Assembly (NCBI RefSeq): GCF_000757485.1
Contig: NZ_JPYO01000043.1
Location: forward strand, 111,506-175,505
Direction of reading: 5' to 3'
Length of the DNA stretch: 64,000 nucleotides
Origin: Achromobacter sp. RTa
Lineage (GTDB): Bacteria > Pseudomonadota > Gammaproteobacteria > Burkholderiales > Burkholderiaceae_B
A program made the position numbers and the translations under genes. The notes under the pieces were generated by a model that saw only the letters and a program-made list of their open reading frames with translations, ran no database searches and was not told the origin of the DNA. Below are positions 24,897-34,337 of the stretch, piece after piece (position 1 is the stretch's first letter; the number at the start of each line of letters is the position of its first letter).

Positions 24897-27287
24897 CTAG
24901 TTCCTCAGGGGCTTGCCGGTGTCCAGCGTGTGGCGGATGCGCGCCTGGGTTTCGGGCGTGCGCAGCAGCGCCACGAATTCCTTGCGTTCCACCGCCAGCA
25001 GCCATTCCTCGTCCACCTTCGTGCCGGTGTCGACCTCGCCGCCGCACAGGGCCACGGCCGCGCTGCGCGCCACGCGGTAGTCGTGGGCGCTGATCATGCC
25101 GCCCTCTCGCATGTTGACCAGCACCATTTCGAAATTGGCGATCCCGTTGCGGCCCGCCACGGGAACGTCGCGCAGGCGCGGGGGCGGCGTGTAGCCGGCG
25201 TCCGCCGCGGCGCGCGCCTGGCCGATGGCGACGAACAGCAGTTCGCCCGGGTGGAACACGACCACGTCGTGGTCGCGGGCGAAACCTGCCGCGACGGCTT
25301 CGAGCGCGCTCTTGGCCACTTGCGCCATGGCGATGTTCTGGAAGACCGGCTGCAGGTACGGGAAGACCTCGCCCGGCGTGGCCGTGCGGGCGGCCAGCGC
25401 GGCGGCGCGGCCGGCGAATTCCTTGCTGCCGCCGCCCGCCGGGATCAGCCCCACGCCGGCTTCGACCAGGCCGATATAGCTCTCCAGCGCCAGCACCCGG
25501 TGCGAGGCATGCATGAGGAATTCGCAGCCGCCGCCCAGGGCCATGCCCTGCACGGCCGCGACGGTGGGGATCTGCGCATACTTGAACGATTGCGAGGTGC
25601 GCTGGAACTTCTCGACCGTGGCCTCCAGCATTTCCCACTGGCCGGCCGCGCAGGCTTCGGCGACCTGCTGCAGATTGGCGCCGACGGCGAAAGGCGCGTC
25701 ATGCCAGATCACCAGCCCGTCGAATTCGCGCTCGGCCTGCGCCACCGCCTGCAGAATGCCCTCCAGCACCTCCGCGCCCAGCGTGTGGTTCTTGGAGGTG
25801 ACCGAGAGAATCGCGATGCCCGCGTCCACCTCGGGGAGGCTCCACAAGCGTACGCCTTCGTTTTCCCACACGGTGGTGCCCCGGTCGTCCGGGCCTTCGC
25901 CGAAGACGCGCTCGGGGAACAGCTGGCGCCGGTACACGGGCAGCGTCGAACGGGGGCGCAACTGGCCCGAGCGCGCGGAATAAGAGCCCTCGGGCGTGTG
26001 CACGCCCTGGCGGCCGGGTTCCAGCACCCAGGCCGGCAGCGGCGCGTCGCTCATGCTCTTGCCGGCCGCGATATCCTCGGCCACGGCGGCCGCGATGCCT
26101 TGCCAGCCGGCGGCCTGCCAGGTTTCGAACGGCCCTTGCGACCAGCCGAAGCCCCAGCGCATGGCCAGGTCCAGGTCGCGGGCGTTGTCGGCCACGTGTT
26201 CGAGCTGCACCGCGCTGTAGTGGAAGATGTCGCGGAACAGGCTCCACAGGAATTGCGCCTGCGGATGGTTGCTCGCGCGCAGCGCGGCGAAGCGGCGGGC
26301 GGGGTCGCGCTCCTTGAGCACGGCCGCGACTTCGTCGGCCAGCTTGCCCGCGCTGGGCACGTAGTCCTGGGCCTTCAGGTCCAGCACCTGGATTTCCTTG
26401 CCCTGCTTGCGGTAGACGCCCGCGCCGCTTTTCTGGCCCAGCGCGCCCTTGCCGATCAGGGCCGACAGCCAGCCGGGCAGGGCGAAATAGCGGTGCCAGG
26501 GGTCGTCGGGCAGGTTCTTTTCCATGGTGCCCACGACGTGGGCGAGCGTGTCCAGGCCGACCACGTCGGCGGTGCGGTAGGTGGCGCTCTTGGGGCGGCC
26601 GATCTTAGGGCCCGTGAGCGCGTCCACTTCGTCGAAGCCCAGCCCGAGGCGGGCCGTGTGGTGCATGGCGGCCAGGATCGAGAATACGCCGATGCGGTTG
26701 GCCACGAAGTTCGGGGTGTCCAGCGCGCGGATCACGCCTTTGCCCAGCTTGGAGGTAAGCCAGGTTTCCAGCTGGTCGAGCACGGAGGCCTGCGTGTGAG
26801 GGGTGGCGATGATCTCCACCAGCCGCATGTAGCGCGGCGGGTTGAAAAAATGGATGCCGCAAAAGCGGTCGCGCAGGCTTTCGGGAAGCGCGTGGGCCAG
26901 GGCGTCGATGGACAGGCCGGAGGTGTTGGACGCGATGATGGCGCCTGGCGCGACGTGCGGCGCGATGCGTTCGTACAGCGCCGTCTTCCAGTCCATGCGT
27001 TCCGCGATGGCCTCGATGACCAGGTCGCAGCCGCGCAGTCGGTCCAGGTGGTCGTCGTAGTTCGCCGGCGTGATCAGCGCCAGGCGGGCGGCGCCCGCCA
27101 GCGGCGCGGGCTCCAGTTTCCGCAGGCCGGCCAGCGCCTTCTTCACGGTGCCGTTGCGGTCGCCTTCCGGCGCGGCCAGGTCGAAGAGCGTGACGGGCAC
27201 GCCGGCGTTGGCCAGGTGGGCGGCAATCTGCGCGCCCATGACGCCGGCACCCAGCACGGCGACGTGTTTGACGACGAACTTGCTCAA
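24897..27287 (-). CDS. 3-hydroxyacyl-CoA dehydrogenase/enoyl-CoA hydratase fusion, FadN-type domain order
   Basis: A 796-aa bifunctional enzyme. The dehydrogenase comes first: HVAVLGAGVMGAQIAAHLANAG (NAD motif, about 8-29), VIEAIAERMDWK, and IHFFNPPRYMRLVEII with the catalytic His. The crotonase domain is C-terminal: GMALGGGCEFLMHAS and IGLVEAGVGLIPAGGGS, with both catalytic glutamates retained. This order is that of Bacillus FadN and of FadB-like proteins in beta-proteobacteria, reversed from E. coli FadB. Start TTG 27287 is preceded by GGAG and fits the conserved N-terminus; no suitable ATG is present. It catalyses hydration and NAD-dependent oxidation in beta-oxidation, paired with FadA. 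Confidence 0.9.
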   Translation of the reverse strand: MSKFVVKHVAVLGAGVMGAQIAAHLANAGVPVTLFDLAAPEGDRNGTVKKALAGLRKLEPAPLAGAARLALITPANYDDHLDRLRGCDLVIEAIAERMDWKTALYERIAPHVAPGAIIASNTSGLSIDALAHALPESLRDRFCGIHFFNPPRYMRLVEIIATPHTQASVLDQLETWLTSKLGKGVIRALDTPNFVANRIGVFSILAAMHHTARLGLGFDEVDALTGPKIGRPKSATYRTADVVGLDTLAHVVGTMEKNLPDDPWHRYFALPGWLSALIGKGALGQKSGAGVYRKQGKEIQVLDLKAQDYVPSAGKLADEVAAVLKERDPARRFAALRASNHPQAQFLWSLFRDIFHYSAVQLEHVADNARDLDLAMRWGFGWSQGPFETWQAAGWQGIAAAVAEDIAAGKSMSDAPLPAWVLEPGRQGVHTPEGSYSARSGQLRPRSTLPVYRRQLFPERVFGEGPDDRGTTVWENEGVRLWSLPEVDAGIAILSVTSKNHTLGAEVLEGILQAVAQAEREFDGLVIWHDAPFAVGANLQQVAEACAAGQWEMLEATVEKFQRTSQSFKYAQIPTVAAVQGMALGGGCEFLMHASHRVLALESYIGLVEAGVGLIPAGGGSKEFAGRAAALAARTATPGEVFPYLQPVFQNIAMAQVAKSALEAVAAGFARDHDVVVFHPGELLFVAIGQARAAADAGYTPPPRLRDVPVAGRNGIANFEMVLVNMREGGMISAHDYRVARSAAVALCGGEVDTGTKVDEEWLLAVERKEFVALLRTPETQARIRHTLDTGKPLRN

Positions 27288-27334
27288 GGGATTCTCCTGA
27301 AAGAGCGGAAGGCGGGCGGACCCGCCGTCCGGGG

Positions 27335-28657
27335 CTAGAAGCGGGCCGACAGCTGCACGCCCAGGATATGGGCGCTGCTGTCGTAGGTGCCCGCGACGCG
27401 GCCCTTGGTCAATTGGTTGCCGGACGTGGTGTCGATGTCCGTCTTGCGCAGGTACAGATAGGTATAACCCACGTCCAGCGTCGTGTTCTTGGTTGCCTGC
27501 CACTGCACGCCGGTGGAGAACCAGTAGCGGTCATTGTCGGGCAGCGAAGTCGGGCGGTCGGATTCCTTGTAGACGGGCGACTGGTCGAAGGCCACGCCGA
27601 ACTTCCACTTCCAGTCGGGCGCGAACTTGTAGTTGGCGCCCAGCGCGACGCGCCAGGTGTCGCGGAAGTTCAGTGGCAGCTCGTCGTCGCGCGCGCCGGT
27701 GCCGGAGTTGCGGATCTTCAGGCTGGGGATGCTGCTCCAGCCGGTCCAGGAGACGTCGCCCAGCAGCTCCCAGCGTTCGTTCAATTGGTGCGACGCGCTC
27801 AGGATCAGGGTGTCGGGCAGGGACACGGTGGCCTTGGAATCGAACGATACCGAGTTCCCGCGCGGGTAGATGTTGTCGATGTCGGTGTCGCCCTTGGCCG
27901 TGTGCTTGATCTTCGAGCGGTAGGACAGCCCGATGCGGGTGTCCTCGGTGGGTTGCAGCATGAAACCCACATTCCAGCCCCAGGCGTCGCCCTTGAGGTT
28001 CAGGTCGGCGTCGCCGGTCGTGCCCAGCGGCAGGCCTGGCACGGGGACCACGGTCTTCTTCTTGTAGTTGGCGTCGATATGCTGCCAGTTCAGGCCGAAG
28101 CCCATCGAGAACTTTTCATTGACCTTGTACGCGACCGAGGGGTTGATGTTGATCGTCTTGATGTCGAACTTGTTGGAGTGGTACTGGCCCACCCAGTCGT
28201 CGTCGTATTCGGTCATGAGGCCGAACGGCGCGCCGATGCCCAGGCCCAGATACCACTGTTCGTTCAATTGCCAGGATGCGTAAAGGTTGGGGACCACGCC
28301 GAGATTGCCGGCGTCGCCGCCATTGCCCCCGGTGGGCGCCGAGCCGCCCAGGCCCGTGCCCGGCAGGCCGGGGATGCTGGGGTTGCGGCTGTCGCCGTTG
28401 TCCTTGAACTTGAAGGACGGCTTGATCAGGTTGACCCCGCCCGACACGTTGAAGCCGGGCAGGTAGGTCATGCCTGCCGGGTTGTAGTAGATGATGCTGG
28501 CGTTTTCCGGATTTGCCGCCGAGCCCGCGTATGCGTTGCCCAGGCCGCTGGCGTTCTGCTCAAGGAGCTGAAAGCCGGCCGAGTGGGCCGCCGTAGCCGC
28601 GCCCATGCCGACCACGAAGGCCGACAAGGTGCTCAGGGACAATGAACGTCTGCTCAT
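27335..28657 (-). CDS. fadL: OmpP1/FadL/TodX-family outer-membrane transporter
   Basis: A 440-aa outer-membrane channel. After a signal peptide (MSRRSLSLSTLSAFVVGMGAATAAHSA) comes the diagnostic mature N-terminus GFQLLEQNASGLGNAYAG and ENASIIYYNPAGMTYLPG, which form the hatch domain. The remainder is beta-barrel and ends with aromatic F (GVQLSARF). FadL proteins take up long-chain fatty acids or hydrophobic compounds. The GGAGG ribosome site is 8 bases before ATG 28657. Its place between two multifunctional beta-oxidation enzymes supports fatty-acid uptake. Confidence 0.92.
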   Translation of the reverse strand: MSRRSLSLSTLSAFVVGMGAATAAHSAGFQLLEQNASGLGNAYAGSAANPENASIIYYNPAGMTYLPGFNVSGGVNLIKPSFKFKDNGDSRNPSIPGLPGTGLGGSAPTGGNGGDAGNLGVVPNLYASWQLNEQWYLGLGIGAPFGLMTEYDDDWVGQYHSNKFDIKTININPSVAYKVNEKFSMGFGLNWQHIDANYKKKTVVPVPGLPLGTTGDADLNLKGDAWGWNVGFMLQPTEDTRIGLSYRSKIKHTAKGDTDIDNIYPRGNSVSFDSKATVSLPDTLILSASHQLNERWELLGDVSWTGWSSIPSLKIRNSGTGARDDELPLNFRDTWRVALGANYKFAPDWKWKFGVAFDQSPVYKESDRPTSLPDNDRYWFSTGVQWQATKNTTLDVGYTYLYLRKTDIDTTSGNQLTKGRVAGTYDSSAHILGVQLSARF

Positions 28658-28688
28658 GGTACTGCCTCCTCGTGTTGGATATATGCCG

Positions 28689-30656
28689 CTATTGCACTGC
28701 GGATCCTGCCATCCCGGCCGGTGCCGGTCCCTCACTGCCTTGGTAATGCATGGGGCCGCCCGTGAAAGGCGCGAACCCCGTGCCGAAAATCACGCCTGCG
28801 TCGGCCAGGTCGGCGTCGGCGACGATGCCGGCATCCACGCGCTGACGCGTGGCGTCGATCAAGGGCTGGATCAGGCGCCGAGCCAGCCCCGGCGGCGCGC
28901 CGGCCGGTTCGCCTGCGTTCTTTACCGCCTTGCCGTCGCGCCAGGCGTAGAAGCCCTGGCCGCTTTTCCTGCCGAGCTCGCCGCGCGCCAGCCGGTCGGC
29001 CAGGCAGCGGGGTGGCGCGGCGCCGCCGGCCAGTTCTTCGCCGGCGGCGCGCGCGATGTCCAGGCCTACCGTGTCGGCCAGTTCGAGCGGCCCCATCGGC
29101 ATGCCGAAGGCAACCATGGCCGCGTCCACGGCCTGCGGCGCCAGGCCCTCGTCCACGCTGCGCATGGCTTCCAGCATGTAAGGCGCCAGCACGGCATTGA
29201 CAAGGAAGCCGGGCGCGCTCCTGACGGGCAGCGCCAGCTTGTCGATCTGGCCCACGAAGGCGCAGGCGCGGGCCTGCGCGTCGCCCGCGTCGCCTTCCGC
29301 GTGCACGACTTCCACCAAGGGCATCTTGGCCACGGGATTGAAGAAGTGGATGCCGACCAGGCGGCCGGGACGGACCAGGCCGGCGCGCAGGGTCTCCAGC
29401 GACAGGCTGGACGTGTTGGTGGCGAGCAGGGCGTCCGCTTTCATGCGGGGCTCCAGGGACCGGTACAGCGCGCGCTTGGCGTCGGGCTGTTCGCTGATCG
29501 CTTCGATGACCACGTCGGCCAGAGGCACGCCGTCGCCCGACGGGTCGGGGATCAGGCGATCGAACGCGGCCCGCGCCAGGCGCGGATCTTTCAGGCGGCG
29601 CGCGAACAATTCGCCCGCGCGCTTGAGGGCGGGCGCGATGCGGGCCATGTCCTGGTCCTGCAAGGTGACCGTCATGCCCTTCAGCGCGCACCAGGCCGCG
29701 ATGTCGCCGCCCATCACGCCGGCGCCCACCACGTGCGCGCGGCGCGCGGGAGCGATGCCGGCTTGCTTGCCGTTGGCCTTCAGCCGCTCCTGCAGGCGGA
29801 ACACGCGCAGCAGGTTGCGGGCGGTGCCGGACGAGAGGATGCGGTCGATCAGTTCTGGCGCCAGCAGCGCATTGCCGCCGTGCTTCTCCCAGAGGTCCAC
29901 GATCGCGGGCGCGGCGGGGTAGTGGCCCTGAGGATCCTTGGCGGCGATCTGCTTGCGGGCGCGCTGGGCCACGATGGCTTTCAGCGGCCAGAGATTGGTC
30001 AAGCTCGCAAGGCCGCCCGCGCGTCGCGCCGCCTTGCCGGACAGCACGGTCTGGCGGGCGGCCGCCAGCAGCAGGCGCGGCGGAACGCGGGCGTCCGCCA
30101 GACCCAGCGCCGCGGCGCGGCGCGCGTCGGCGCCGCGGCCCGTCAGCATCATGTCCAGCGCCGCAGGCGCGCCGATCAGGCGCGGCAGGCGCAGCATGCC
30201 GCCCCAGCCCGGGAAAATGCCGAGCATGACTTCGGGCAGCGCGAGCGAGGTGCCGGGCTGGTCCGCCACCACGCGATAGCGGCACGCGAGGGCAAGCTCC
30301 AGGCCCCCGCCCAGGCAATGGCCTTCGATCAGGGCCAGCGTGGGGTATGGCAGGGCGGCCACGCGCTTGAAGAGATTCCAGCCGCGGGCAACCAGCGCGC
30401 GCGCCTGTTCGGGCGTGTCCAGGCTTGCGAATTCATTGACGTCGGCACCTACGATGAAACCCGTGGCCTTGCCGGAGCGAATGACCAGGCCCTTGGGCGG
30501 TGCCTTGTCCAGCGCGTCCAGCACGATGCCGAGCTCCGCCAGGGTGTCGGCCGACAAGGCGTTGACGGCGCTGCCGGCGCGGTCGAAGGTCAGCCAGGCC
30601 AGGCCATCGGGATCGCGGTCCAGGCGCCAGTGGGAGAGCGTGTCCATCGTGGTCAT
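28689..30656 (-). CDS. Multifunctional enoyl-CoA hydratase/3-hydroxyacyl-CoA dehydrogenase, FadJ/FadB-type order
   Basis: A 655-aa fusion with crotonase first: GHCLGGGLELALACRYRV and LALPEVMLGIFPGWGGMLRLPRL carry both catalytic glutamates. The dehydrogenase follows: HVVGAGVMGGDIAAWCALKG (NAD motif, around residue 300), VVIEAISEQPDAK, and GIHFFNPVAKMPLVEVVH. It carries the same two activities as the fadN-like protein in the opposite domain order, so one operon holds both architectures. It overlaps the thiolase gene by 4 bases. Shorter than E. coli FadB (729 aa) and FadJ (714 aa). Confidence 0.9.
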   Translation of the reverse strand: MTTMDTLSHWRLDRDPDGLAWLTFDRAGSAVNALSADTLAELGIVLDALDKAPPKGLVIRSGKATGFIVGADVNEFASLDTPEQARALVARGWNLFKRVAALPYPTLALIEGHCLGGGLELALACRYRVVADQPGTSLALPEVMLGIFPGWGGMLRLPRLIGAPAALDMMLTGRGADARRAAALGLADARVPPRLLLAAARQTVLSGKAARRAGGLASLTNLWPLKAIVAQRARKQIAAKDPQGHYPAAPAIVDLWEKHGGNALLAPELIDRILSSGTARNLLRVFRLQERLKANGKQAGIAPARRAHVVGAGVMGGDIAAWCALKGMTVTLQDQDMARIAPALKRAGELFARRLKDPRLARAAFDRLIPDPSGDGVPLADVVIEAISEQPDAKRALYRSLEPRMKADALLATNTSSLSLETLRAGLVRPGRLVGIHFFNPVAKMPLVEVVHAEGDAGDAQARACAFVGQIDKLALPVRSAPGFLVNAVLAPYMLEAMRSVDEGLAPQAVDAAMVAFGMPMGPLELADTVGLDIARAAGEELAGGAAPPRCLADRLARGELGRKSGQGFYAWRDGKAVKNAGEPAGAPPGLARRLIQPLIDATRQRVDAGIVADADLADAGVIFGTGFAPFTGGPMHYQGSEGPAPAGMAGSAVQ

Positions 30657-31948
30657 GGGCGGTCCTCGTCCAGGGTTTCGACCAGCATCGCGCCGCCTTG
30701 GCCGCCGCCGATGCAGATGGCCGCCATGCCGCGCCTGGCGCCGCGGCGCTTCAGGGCGTCGAGCAGGTGCAGCACGATGCGGGCGCCGGATGCGCCCACC
30801 GGATGCCCGATCGCGATCGCGCCTCCGTCGACATTGAGCCGGCCGGGATCGAGATCTCCCCAGGCCGCCGTGCCGAGATGTTCCCGGCAATAGGCTTCGT
30901 CGCGCCAGGCGGCGAGGCAGCCTAACACCTGCGCGGCGAAGGCTTCGTTGATCTCCCACAAGTCCAGGTCATTGAGCCCCAGGCCGTGGCGCTGCAGGAT
31001 CGGGGTGGCGGCGTGCACGGGACCCAAGCCCATCTGCGCCGGGTCCAGGCCGGCCCATTGGCTGTCCACGATGCGGCCCAGCGGCCGCAGGTTCCACTCG
31101 CGGACGGCTTCTTCGGAGGCCAGCGCCAGCATGGCGGCGCCGTCGGTAACCTGCGAACTGTTGCCTGCCGTGATGTTGCCCCAAGGCTTGTCGAAGACGG
31201 GTTTGAGCTTGGCCAGTTTTTCGGACGTGGAGTCCGCGCGCACGCCATCGTCTTCAGGGTACAGCCGGCCTTGCGTGTCGATCAAGGGCGCGATCTCGCC
31301 CATGGCGCCTGCGGAGCGGGCCGCGAGCGCGCGGCGGTGGCTCTGCGCCGCGTAGGCGTCCATCGCGGCGCGGTCGATGCCGAAGCGGGTGGCGAGGTTT
31401 TCGGCGGTCTGCCCCATGGAGAGCCCCACCACGGGATCGGTAAGCCCTTTGAGCAGGCCGATCACGGGCGCCAGGCTGCGCAGCCGGAACCGGCGCAATG
31501 CCGCAAGTTTGGCGCCCATGCCGCGGGCCGCATACCATTCCGCCAGCCAGCGCACCATGTCGTCCGAGAACAACACCGGCGCGCGCGACAGCGCGTCCGT
31601 GCCGCCGGCCAGCACCAATTGCGAGCGGCCCGATTGGATGTTGGCGATGGCGGAATCCAGCGCCTGCATGCCCGATGCGCAGTTGCGCATCACGGTCCAG
31701 CCCGGCACCTTGTTGCCGCAGCCCAGCCGCAGCGCGATCACGCGGCCGATGTTCACCTCGTCGGGGGAAGGCGCGGCGCAGCCCACGATGACCTCATCGA
31801 GATCCGATGGCGCGTAGGGCTGGCGCAGCAGCAGGGCGCGGCCCGCCTGCACGGCGAGGTCTCCGGCGGAGAAGGGGCCCGGGCCCGTGCGCGCCTTCAG
31901 GAAGGGAGTGCGCAGGCCATCGACCACGTAGACCGGTTTGAATGCCAT
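30653..31948 (-). CDS. Thiolase (acetyl-CoA C-acyltransferase, FadI-like)
   Basis: A 431-aa thiolase. The nucleophile is Cys90 in VMRNCASGMQ; WEINEAFAAQVL, GGAIAIGHPVGASGAR and AAICIGGGQGGAML supply the other active-site elements. It is longer than the FadA copy because of an insert around residues 130-170 (FSDDMVRWLAEWYAARGM region), typical of FadI-type thiolases. It is coupled to the FadJ-like gene by an ATGA overlap, matching the FadI-FadJ pairing of E. coli. Thiolysis of 3-ketoacyl-CoA is expected; chain-length preference cannot be read from sequence. Confidence 0.9.
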   Translation of the reverse strand: MAFKPVYVVDGLRTPFLKARTGPGPFSAGDLAVQAGRALLLRQPYAPSDLDEVIVGCAAPSPDEVNIGRVIALRLGCGNKVPGWTVMRNCASGMQALDSAIANIQSGRSQLVLAGGTDALSRAPVLFSDDMVRWLAEWYAARGMGAKLAALRRFRLRSLAPVIGLLKGLTDPVVGLSMGQTAENLATRFGIDRAAMDAYAAQSHRRALAARSAGAMGEIAPLIDTQGRLYPEDDGVRADSTSEKLAKLKPVFDKPWGNITAGNSSQVTDGAAMLALASEEAVREWNLRPLGRIVDSQWAGLDPAQMGLGPVHAATPILQRHGLGLNDLDLWEINEAFAAQVLGCLAAWRDEAYCREHLGTAAWGDLDPGRLNVDGGAIAIGHPVGASGARIVLHLLDALKRRGARRGMAAICIGGGQGGAMLVETLDEDRP

Positions 31949-31960
31949 CCGATTCCTCCG

Positions 31961-34309
31961 TCAGGCGACCTTGCGTTCGGCCGTGGGCTCGATGCGGTCC
32001 TCGGCGCCGAAATCAAAGCTGAAATCATCCACTTTCACCACGGCATCGCGCAAGCGGTTGCGGCGTTTCACCACCGCGTATTCTTCCGCGGTGATCCCTC
32101 CGATCGCGAAAGCGGCATCGGCGATGTCGCGCACGTTGGCCTGCGGATTGCCTTCCAGCGCGCCGCGTTTTTCCAGGTCGCGTATCTTGGCTTCGATGGG
32201 TTCGGCCTCGAGCGTGGCGGCCAGCGCCTGTTCGATGGCGCCCACCGGCTCCTGGTCAGTGTCGGGGAGGTGGCAACCCGAGGTCAGGCGGTCGCGCGCG
32301 GCGCTGGGCTGGATCAGCAGGCGCGCCACGTCCTGGCCCAACTGGTCGGACGGCAAGGCCTGGCGGCGGCCCCACGGAAAGATCAGGCGGGCAAGGATCC
32401 ATGCCACAGGGCGGTTGGGCAGGTTGTCCAGCACGCCGTCGAAGGCTTGCTGCAGCTTGAAGAGCGCATCCTGGACGGACCAATGCGCCAGGGGGGCGTC
32501 GGAGGCCTGGCGGCCTTCGTCCTCGAAGCGCTTGAGCGCGGCGCAGGCCAGGTACATCTGCGAGAGGATGTCGCCCAGGCGCGCGGACAGGCGTTCGCGT
32601 CGCTTCAGGCTGCCGCCCAGCACCAGCATGGAGGTGTCGGCGAGCAGCGCGAACGCCGCGCTGTAGCGGCTGAGCAACTGGTAATAGCGCTTCATTTCCG
32701 GCGCGACATCGGCGTTGACGCCGACATGTCGCGCGCCCGTCAAGGCCGTGCCGGCGGCGCGCAGCGCGTTCCGGACGACGAAGGCCGCATGGCCCCAGAA
32801 GGCCCGGTCGAAGTCGGCCAGGCCCTGCCGACGGTCGGACGACTGCGCGGCCTGCATTTCAGCCAGCACATAGGGATGGCAGCGGATCGCGCCCTGGCCG
32901 AAGATGATCAGGCTGCGGGTGAGGATGTTGGCGCCTTCCACGGTGATGCCGATGGGGATCTGCTGATAGGCGCGTCCCAGGAAATTGGATGGGCCCAGGC
33001 AGATGCCCTTGCCACCGATGACGTCCATGCCGTCGTTGACGACCTGGCGCGCGCGTTCGGTCACGTGGTATTTGACGATGGCGGAAACGACCGAGGGCTT
33101 TTCGCCGAGGTCCACCGCGCCGGCCGTCATGCTGCGGGCGGCGTCCATCATGTAGGTGTGGCCGCCGATGCGCGCCAGCGCCTCTTCGACGCCTTCGAAC
33201 TTGCCCACGGGCATGCGGAACTGGCTGCGCACGCGCGCATAGCCGCCCACGGCGCGCGCCGTCAGCTTGGACATGCCGGTGTTGGAGGAGGGCAGCGAAA
33301 TCGAACGCCCCGCCGCGAGGCACTCCATCAGCATGCGCCAACCCTGTCCCGCCATGGCGGGGCCGCCGATGATGAAGTCCAGCGGCATGAAGACGTCCGT
33401 GCCGCGCGTGGGGCCGTTCATGAACATCGCGTTCAGCGGGAAGTGGCGCCGGCCGGTGTCCACGCCGGGATGGTCGTGCGGCACGAGCGCGCACGTGATG
33501 CCCAGGTCTTTCTTGCCGCCCAGCAGGCCGTCCGGATCGTACAGGCGGAAGGCCAGGCCCAGCAGGGTGCAGACCGGCGCCAGCGTGATGTAGCGCTTGT
33601 CCCAGGTGACCTTCATGCCGATCACTTCGCGCCCTTGCCATTCGCCCTTGCACACGATGCCGCTGTCCGGAATGGCTGCGGCGTCGGAACCGGCCCAGGG
33701 GCTGGTCAGCGCGAAGGCGGGCACTTCCTCGCCGCGGGCGAGGCGGGGCAGGTAATGGTTCTTCTGTTCGTCCGTGCCGTAGTGCAGGAGCAGCTCGGCG
33801 GGGCCGAGAGAATTCGGCACCATGACCGACACCGCCAGGGCGGACGAACGCGTGGACAGCTTGGTCACGATTTCGGAATGCGCGTAGGCCGAGAACGCCA
33901 GGCCGCCGTATTCCTTGGGAATGATCATGCCGAGGAAACCCTGGGCCTTGAGGTAGCTCCAGACCTCCGCGGGCAGGTCGTAGCGTTCCTGGGTGACGTC
34001 CCAGTCATTGACCATGCGGCACGCCTCTTCGGCCTGTTCGTCAAGGAATCGCTGTTCCTCTTCGGTCAGCCGCGGGCGCGGATAGGCGAGCAGGCGGCTC
34101 CAGTCGGGCCGGCCGCGGAACAGTTCGCCTTCCCACCATACCGTGCCGGCCTCCAGCGCATCGCGCTCGGTGTCCGACATCTGCGGCAGCACCTTGCGGT
34201 ACAGGTTGAAGATGGGGGCGGACAGCAACGCCCGGCGGATGGGACGCACGCCCACCACGATGGCCGCGAGCAGCACGATGACGACCAGGGCGACGATGAC
34301 TGCGTTCAT
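31961..34309 (-). CDS. fadE: Acyl-CoA dehydrogenase, long FadE type
   Basis: A 782-aa flavoprotein, near the length of E. coli FadE (814 aa) and far longer than ordinary 380-aa acyl-CoA dehydrogenases. It starts with a membrane helix (MNAVIVALVVIVLLAAIVVG), then the dehydrogenase core: GFLGMIIPKEYGGLAFSAYAHSE, FALTSPWAGSDAAAIPDSG, GKGICLGPSNFLGRAYQQIPIGITVEGANILTRSLIIFGQGA, and a C-terminal DUF1974-like region. It carries out the first oxidation of beta-oxidation at the membrane. Next gene starts 12 bases downstream; the tetR stop is 28 bases upstream. Confidence 0.94.
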   Translation of the reverse strand: MNAVIVALVVIVLLAAIVVGVRPIRRALLSAPIFNLYRKVLPQMSDTERDALEAGTVWWEGELFRGRPDWSRLLAYPRPRLTEEEQRFLDEQAEEACRMVNDWDVTQERYDLPAEVWSYLKAQGFLGMIIPKEYGGLAFSAYAHSEIVTKLSTRSSALAVSVMVPNSLGPAELLLHYGTDEQKNHYLPRLARGEEVPAFALTSPWAGSDAAAIPDSGIVCKGEWQGREVIGMKVTWDKRYITLAPVCTLLGLAFRLYDPDGLLGGKKDLGITCALVPHDHPGVDTGRRHFPLNAMFMNGPTRGTDVFMPLDFIIGGPAMAGQGWRMLMECLAAGRSISLPSSNTGMSKLTARAVGGYARVRSQFRMPVGKFEGVEEALARIGGHTYMMDAARSMTAGAVDLGEKPSVVSAIVKYHVTERARQVVNDGMDVIGGKGICLGPSNFLGRAYQQIPIGITVEGANILTRSLIIFGQGAIRCHPYVLAEMQAAQSSDRRQGLADFDRAFWGHAAFVVRNALRAAGTALTGARHVGVNADVAPEMKRYYQLLSRYSAAFALLADTSMLVLGGSLKRRERLSARLGDILSQMYLACAALKRFEDEGRQASDAPLAHWSVQDALFKLQQAFDGVLDNLPNRPVAWILARLIFPWGRRQALPSDQLGQDVARLLIQPSAARDRLTSGCHLPDTDQEPVGAIEQALAATLEAEPIEAKIRDLEKRGALEGNPQANVRDIADAAFAIGGITAEEYAVVKRRNRLRDAVVKVDDFSFDFGAEDRIEPTAERKVA

Positions 34310-34337
34310 GTTCTTGCCTCCATGGATATTGGACGCC

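Noticed and set aside
24747..27338. 863-codon plus-strand open frame opposite the fadN-like gene
   Set aside because: Covers the same DNA as a clear bifunctional beta-oxidation enzyme; composition typical of GC-driven shadow frames.
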